DNA of 23,959 nt, from assembly GCA_009602725.1 (NCBI GenBank), contig WELB01000019.1:732461-756419 (forward strand). Reading direction: 5' to 3'. Made by a program: the position numbers and the translations under genes. The stretch is from Spirogloea muscicola. Its lineage: Eukaryota > Streptophyta > Zygnematophyceae > Spirogloeales > Spirogloeaceae. The notes beneath the pieces were generated by a model. That model made no database searches and had not been told where the DNA came from. It saw only the letters and a program-made list of their open reading frames with translations. Positions 19,320 through 23,959 of the stretch are shown in pieces; the stretch's first letter is position 1; each line of letters starts with the position of its first letter.

Positions 19320-21679
19320 TGCCGCAGGGGTCCATCTCGTCCTCCAAGGACGCCGTGGGCGTCGCCGTCGTCAACTACAAGGTCTCTCCACGACGGCCGC
19401 CGTTTCTCCAGCTTGCACAATGGGGCTTCACTCCACTTACTGCTTCTGTCGTGGGCAGCAGTTGATGGACAGCTCTATTCTTGGCTTGTCAGCTACTACG
19501 CCGTGCGCACTTGTGATTTCCTGACGCCTTCACGGCGAGCAGCTGTGCATCTTTTGGGATGCTGGCATTGGTACCTTGGTGCAGGCTGTTGGGCTTATCC
19601 AGCCAACACGTATATCCGCAAACACAGACTAAGCCTCGGATATGCTTTTTCGACATTTAGGTTCCTGTGTGTGAGAGTCACGAAGATGTCATTGCGAACT
19701 GCAACAAGATAGCGGCGAAAGTTAAGGGAGCCAAGTTGGGCTACCCTGGCCTGGACCTCATCATCTTTCCAGAGTACTCCACCCAGGTACTGCTATCGGC
19801 AAGGTTGAACTCCAGCTCAACGCGAATGGAGAAGTCCGGTCCCTTTGCACCACTCTCTTGACTTTGGAAAAGCTTAAGAGACCGTCATTGTGGTATACCA
19901 GGGCTTCCATCCAACAAAGTGGAGAGACTTCACGACCACTCTGGATGGCCCTGAGGTCGCCATTTTCAGCAAAGCTTGCAGGTATGGCAGAGACGCAGGC
20001 AGTCAGTTGTCTTCCCAGCAAGCTTTTCTGACAAGTTGTGGAGTGAGGGTGACTGTCATTTTCATGGCTTCCTATGGCTGGTCGTTTGTACTGGGCCTTG
20101 CTATCAAGTGATGCCCTGGTCAATCGTGTTATCACTATCTTCTTTGCAGTGAAAATGAAGTGTGGGGTATCTTCTCCATAACAGGCGAGAAGCATGAGGA
20201 CGCAAAGAAGAACCCGTACAACACTCTTATTATGATCAATGATCAGGGAAAGATTGTGCTGGAGTAAGTAAAGCTTGGATCAACCAGCCTCAGGTTCTGT
20301 GAATATCAGACAAATGTCATGGCACAACACATCTAGGCACAGCTAAGCAGGCACTCCTAGAGAGCAGGCATCTCTGGCAGCTTGTGGCATGAGAGGAAAA
20401 GTATACAGTTCTTAGCATCTGCTTGGAAGGTCTCATTGACCCACTCGTGGAGTCCTTGCAAATGTGCAGGTATCGCAAAATATTCCCATGGGTGCCCAAG
20501 GAGCCTTGGACTGCAGGACACAAAACAGCTGTTGCTGAGGGACCAAAGGGTCTCGTAGTGGGAGGCACCATCTGCTATGACTGCAATCTGCCAGAGATCT
20601 GCAGAGATACTGTCATGAAGGGCGCTGAGCTTCTTGTGCGCATCCAGGTAAACCGACAACAGCTTTGTCCGGTGACTCCCTTTGAAGCTGTTGAGAGCAG
20701 CTCAGTCCTAGTTGCTGCAGGTAAAGGACGAAGGCGAATAGAAGCAGATTGCTCACATCTTGCTGTGCACCTCATTAGTGGACTTTACAAGTTCAATACA
20801 ATGCAGGGATACATGTACCCCTCCATGGAGCAGCAGCGCATGGTCTCTCGAATGCGTGCCTGGGAGAACAACTGCTATGTGGCCGTTGCTAATATGGCTG
20901 GCAGTGACCTTGTCTACTCCTACTTTGGCCACTCCAATGTTGTTGACTTTGACGGGCATGTCCTGGCTGAGGCTGGAAGTGATCCTGATGCCCTCACCTA
21001 TGCAACGCTGTCCTTGACTGCCATACGAGATGCTCGAAGGTAGCAAGCTTTCCCATCAAGCTGCAAGTTGGACTCATTTCCTGAGGTTTGTCACTATGGA
21101 AGTGAGACAAGGAAGTGAGGAAGGATAGAGTGCCAAGGGATCAAGAAAAGTGTTCTTTATTGTTGGTGCTACAGAAACTGGACAGCTGAGAATCACCTGT
21201 ACAATCTTGTACACCGAGGCTACACTGCAGAGCCAGGAGGCCATGCTGCCTGCCCATTCGACTTTTACAAATCGTGGGTCACAAATCCAGAGGTGAGCAA
21301 CACTGTTTGTACTCTGAAGTTCGCCGTGTGGCTACCCAAACCCCTCATCGCATGACGAGGAATACAGTGCACTTATCTTTCTCCTCAATATAGTCTTGCA
21401 TGACAATTCAGATTGAGGCCCACTCTGTGCCCTCCAGAGTCTTAGTAGCCGTGAGGACGTTCTTACTTACCAATATGAAAATGGAGGTCAATGCAGGAAA
21501 CCAAGAGTGGTGTGGAGGCCTTGACAAGGGATGCCGACAAACCAAAGCAGGCCTCTGGAGCGGACACTGAGCCAGCACCCCCCAGCAAGCTCTGGATGGC
21601 AACCAAGGGTAGCAAGGGGGCCAGCCACTTGGGCACACCCTCAAACGGAAGCAGCTACATGACCAATGGAATCCACTAG
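19319..21679 (+). CDS. Aliphatic amidase / formamidase (nitrilase superfamily)
   Basis: Hydrolyses short amides to the acid and ammonia; probably cytosolic, since no targeting peptide is seen. Eight phase-consistent exons: 19319-19381, 19661-19786, 19902-19981, 20150-20263, 20470-20647, 20807-21039, 21175-21292, 21497-21679; 364 residues (bacterial AmiE about 346). The start [20 protein letters not shown] resembles the bacterial amidase N-terminus, which fixes the ATG. Catalytic triad by homology: Glu59 in FPEYSTQ, Lys131 in YRKIFPW, Cys163 in [14 protein letters not shown]. Other family blocks: [102 protein letters not shown]. The usual Gly after the Cys-x-Asp is a second Cys (Cys166). The C-terminal tail after VEALTRD is divergent. 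Substrate (acetamide-like or formamide) cannot be decided. Confidence 0.9.
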
Positions 21680-22400
21680 CTAGGCATAACGCTCTATAAC
21701 AAAACATCCAGACAGACTGATGGTACGAGCATAAGATTGCATGTTAGATTCATCTCTCAATGAGTACATCAATTGGTTGGCAGAAGTGAATGTCAGTCGG
21801 CATCTTTTCTGCCAATGAAGCCTGTGCAATTGAATGCCTGATAGTATTTCTCATGCGCTTGTCCTTGTCAACCCATCTGACTAGGCCAGATTTGTACCCT
21901 GCTGGTCTGTTGCCAACCAATCCAGGGAAGGCAAACTAATGGTGCTCGCTGATGGCCAACTGAGCAGTCCCTCATACAGCGGAGGCAGAGAGCTGCCGCC
22001 TGGCAGCACGTGAAGCAGAATTGCAATCGCTCAGAAAGCAGAGAGAGGCAATAGCTGAAAAGCACAACTCGCTTCACACTGGAGGGTTCCAGCGGGCAAG
22101 CAAAGACTCTCTCATTTTGTACGTTGACATCAAGCTTGCAGATATAGAAAAGAACTGTTATTACAGTATTGAGATCATTAATTACAAATCGTATATCAGC
22201 AACAATATCACAAATGAATCCATAGGTTACAGTTCGTATGCCAGCAAGAGAAGGGCCAGGATGGAAGGAGGTTCACCTGTACTTGGAGGCACAATGATGT
22301 ACAATCCGTGGCGCTTGTTCGAGAATGTCAGCAAGCAAAAACACAAGATCTGCTCTGGGCAACCCTTCCGACGGTGGTTCAATGCAGATGTATGTGATGC
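21680..22400. other. Convergent 3' intergenic region (amidase / release-factor-like gene)
   Basis: About 720 bp, AT-rich toward 22130-22230. An open frame at 22021-22536 on the + strand runs into the last exon of the minus-strand gene, and its translation has no recognisable motif. I take the region as 3' UTRs and spacer. Confidence 0.5.
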
Positions 22401-23871
22401 TCAATCCCAACTCCCTCTGCTCCGTCGATCTGACTTCTTGGAGGAGGCCTTCTTTTTGTCCTGCAACCTTCGCTCATTCTCAATCTTGGCACTGCAATCC
22501 ACAAGCAGCTACGTGGGTCAACTTCAATGGTCATAGTCAAGCAAGCCCGAGCTATGGCCTTGAGGTTGTCAAATTGTGAGAAAGTTATGCCCTTGTGATG
22601 ATAGGCACAAAGTATATCATGGCTATTGGTCTTCAATTTTGAACGCACAGCTTCTTGATTCGCGTCTTCGTCGCTTCCGATGGAGGTGGAGGCACGTAAG
22701 CCGCAGCATCGATGATGGCCTGCACGATAAAGTCAAGCAGGGTGACTCTACAACCCCACTTCCTCTATGCAGGTGTGCTTCACCCTGCATGCAGGGTTGA
22801 GCTTCAACATATTTCACTGGGTCTAGACAGTGTATCTAATCAGCTGCTCCAATTTCAGATCCCATACTATGCAGCCTCACATTCAAAATGTCACATGTCG
22901 CATGACTTATCCAACATGAAATTGCTTCTATGCAATATGAACGGCAGTGTGGCAGAATGAACCTGCAGCTTCTCCAGCGCGTCCTGGATGTTTCCTCTGC
23001 ATAGGGGGCAACCACAGTGCCTGAGATTCTAGAAAATGATCTCCAGCTTGACTCTGTTGAGGACTATGACTGGCATAGACACCCAGGGCAGGCAGCACAG
23101 AGAAGATACGTCACTTGTGATGAAAGAGGTGGTGCTTAATGGCTCTACACTATTATGACAAAGTGTGCAGATCCAGGAGCAGGTCCTTATCCTTGCACGC
23201 ATACTTCTGAGTTCTCGTGCGAGTTGAGGACACCACCAACTCGCCATCCTTGTTGATCCGGTTGGCTTCCTATATGCACAGCTTTGCGGCGCGCCACTAA
23301 GGTGCCACGCTTGACAAGCTCGGGTCTCATGAGACCGGGAGAAGGATGCAACACGTAGCTATGGAACTGGTGCACGCTCTTGCAGAAGCAAATGAAATTG
23401 CTCATTAGCCAGCTTGCAGTGGACTGTCCAGCCTCACCGTTAACAGCAGCTTGCTGCGAATCTGCTCAGGCAGCCAGGTGGCCTCCGCGACTTTGAACCG
23501 CATGTCGACTTTCGTGTTGACTGGCAATGTGACAAGAGACGCCAAACGGTCGTCGCCGATCAGCGCAGACGCTGCTGGGCTACGGCTAGGAGCAGCCTTG
23601 CCGGAGCAAGCAGCTGGGCTGCTCACTAGAGGCGGCGGCTTCGAGCGAGCAGCTTGCGTCAGGTCTTCCGAAGCCCACCTTTGTTCACGTTCTGGCCGCC
23701 GGGCCCGCCGCTGCGTGCGAAGCCCACAGTCACCTGGTCTGCTTGCCACGACGACGCGGCAGCCAGCTCAAGGAGGCTCGAAGCACGGCGTGTAAGCCAC
23801 GGCCGCCGATGGCGAGCCGCGCCGGCCAAAGCCGCACTCGTCGTCGCGCCAGCCAGAGGGCCATAAGGCAT
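22401..23871 (-). CDS. GGQ-domain peptidyl-tRNA hydrolase, ICT1/ArfB (YaeJ)-like, organelle-targeted
   Basis: Codon-independent release factor-like protein that frees peptides from stalled ribosomes; here probably in mitochondria or plastids. Six exons with matching phases: 23871-23679, 23520-23438, 23269-23205, 22996-22963, 22719-22649, 22491-22401; 178 residues. The first about 40 residues are Ala/Arg/Ser-rich without acidic residues, like an organelle presequence. The catalytic loop is ARSGGPGGQNVNKVNTKVD, GGQ at residues 58-60. It is followed by WLPEQIRSKLLLT, EANRINKDGELVVSSTRTRTQKGNIQDALEKLQ, IIDAAAYVPPPPSEATKTRIKK and a basic Lys/Arg-rich tail (DKKKASSKKSDRRSR), typical of ArfB/ICT1 for ribosome binding. 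It lacks the codon-recognition domain of RF1/RF2. The start is the first ATG before the targeting sequence. Confidence 0.9.
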
Positions 23872-23917
23872 GATGGGCTTTCAACCATCAACGGCAATAG
23901 AGAGCGAGCGGCGGCAG

Positions 23918-23959
23918 CCGCGACGGCAGCGGCGGCGGCTGCGGCGGCGGCTGCGGCGG
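23918..23959. repeat. GGC-rich repeat at the window edge, upstream of the GGQ gene
   Basis: GCGGCAGCGGCGGCGGCTGC-type units continue to the last base. This lies about 50 bp upstream of the ATG of the minus-strand gene, so it is probably its 5' leader or promoter. It may continue beyond the window. Confidence 0.6.

Noticed and set aside
18902-19465. Long + frame running through poly-Pro into the amidase start
   Set aside because: It has no ATG upstream of MPQGS, the sequence is promoter-like, and the family N-terminus begins at MPQGS.
22021-22536. 171-codon + frame near the amidase 3' side
   Set aside because: It overlaps the last exon of the GGQ gene on the other strand, has biased AT-rich composition and no motif.
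1-23959. Bacterial operon, CRISPR, phage or transposon signals
   Set aside because: Introns, targeting peptides and gene content are eukaryotic, and no terminal repeats, transposase or repeat-spacer pattern was seen.

Overview
This is nuclear DNA from a photosynthetic eukaryote, most likely a green alga; a trebouxiophyte-type chlorophyte is my guess from the style of the sequence. Genes are split by many short GT-AG introns (mostly about 60-300 bp), exons are GC-rich with CCG/CGG runs near start codons, and the gene set is plant-like: a class-B-like heat shock factor, a thylakoid-lumen PsbP-family protein with a twin-arginine signal, a plant AFC-type LAMMER kinase, and a plastid/cyanobacterial membrane protein of unknown function. 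I built the gene models by hand from homology remembered from the families and by checking that splice phases agree from exon to exon. Coordinates may be off by a base or so.

Layout, left to right: (1) 141-2759 +, heat shock transcription factor, cut at its 5' end by the window edge. (2) 3092-4254 -, PsbP-domain lumenal protein, convergent with the HSF. (3) 5275-8886 -, LAMMER dual-specificity kinase, tandem with PsbP. (4) about 9169-10092 +, DUF3593-like plastid membrane protein, divergent from the kinase; its 5' end is lost at an assembly defect (34 T then one N at 9134-9168). (5) 10516-18506 -, SMC4 condensin subunit, about 27 exons and nearly 8 kb, convergent with gene 4. (6) 19319-21679 +, aliphatic amidase/formamidase of the nitrilase superfamily, divergent from SMC4 across an 812-bp intergenic region rich in ACGT-core motifs, with an E2F-type site. 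(7) 22401-23871 -, small GGQ-type peptidyl-tRNA hydrolase/release-factor-like organelle protein, convergent with the amidase.

The genes are not an operon or a pathway. They cover stress transcription (HSF), photosystem II-related lumen function (PsbP), splicing-factor phosphorylation (LAMMER kinase), plastid membrane biology (DUF3593), mitotic chromosome condensation (SMC4), amide nitrogen use (amidase) and organelle ribosome rescue (ICT1/ArfB-like). I see no mobile element, CRISPR array, viral insert or RNA gene. No wholly new system is evident. The best leads are a broken reading frame in the hinge-proximal exon of SMC4, the bacterial-type amidase with seven introns and an altered catalytic loop, the class-B repressor motif in the algal HSF, two conserved-core microexons, and the cell-cycle and bZIP-type motifs in the SMC4/amidase intergenic region.
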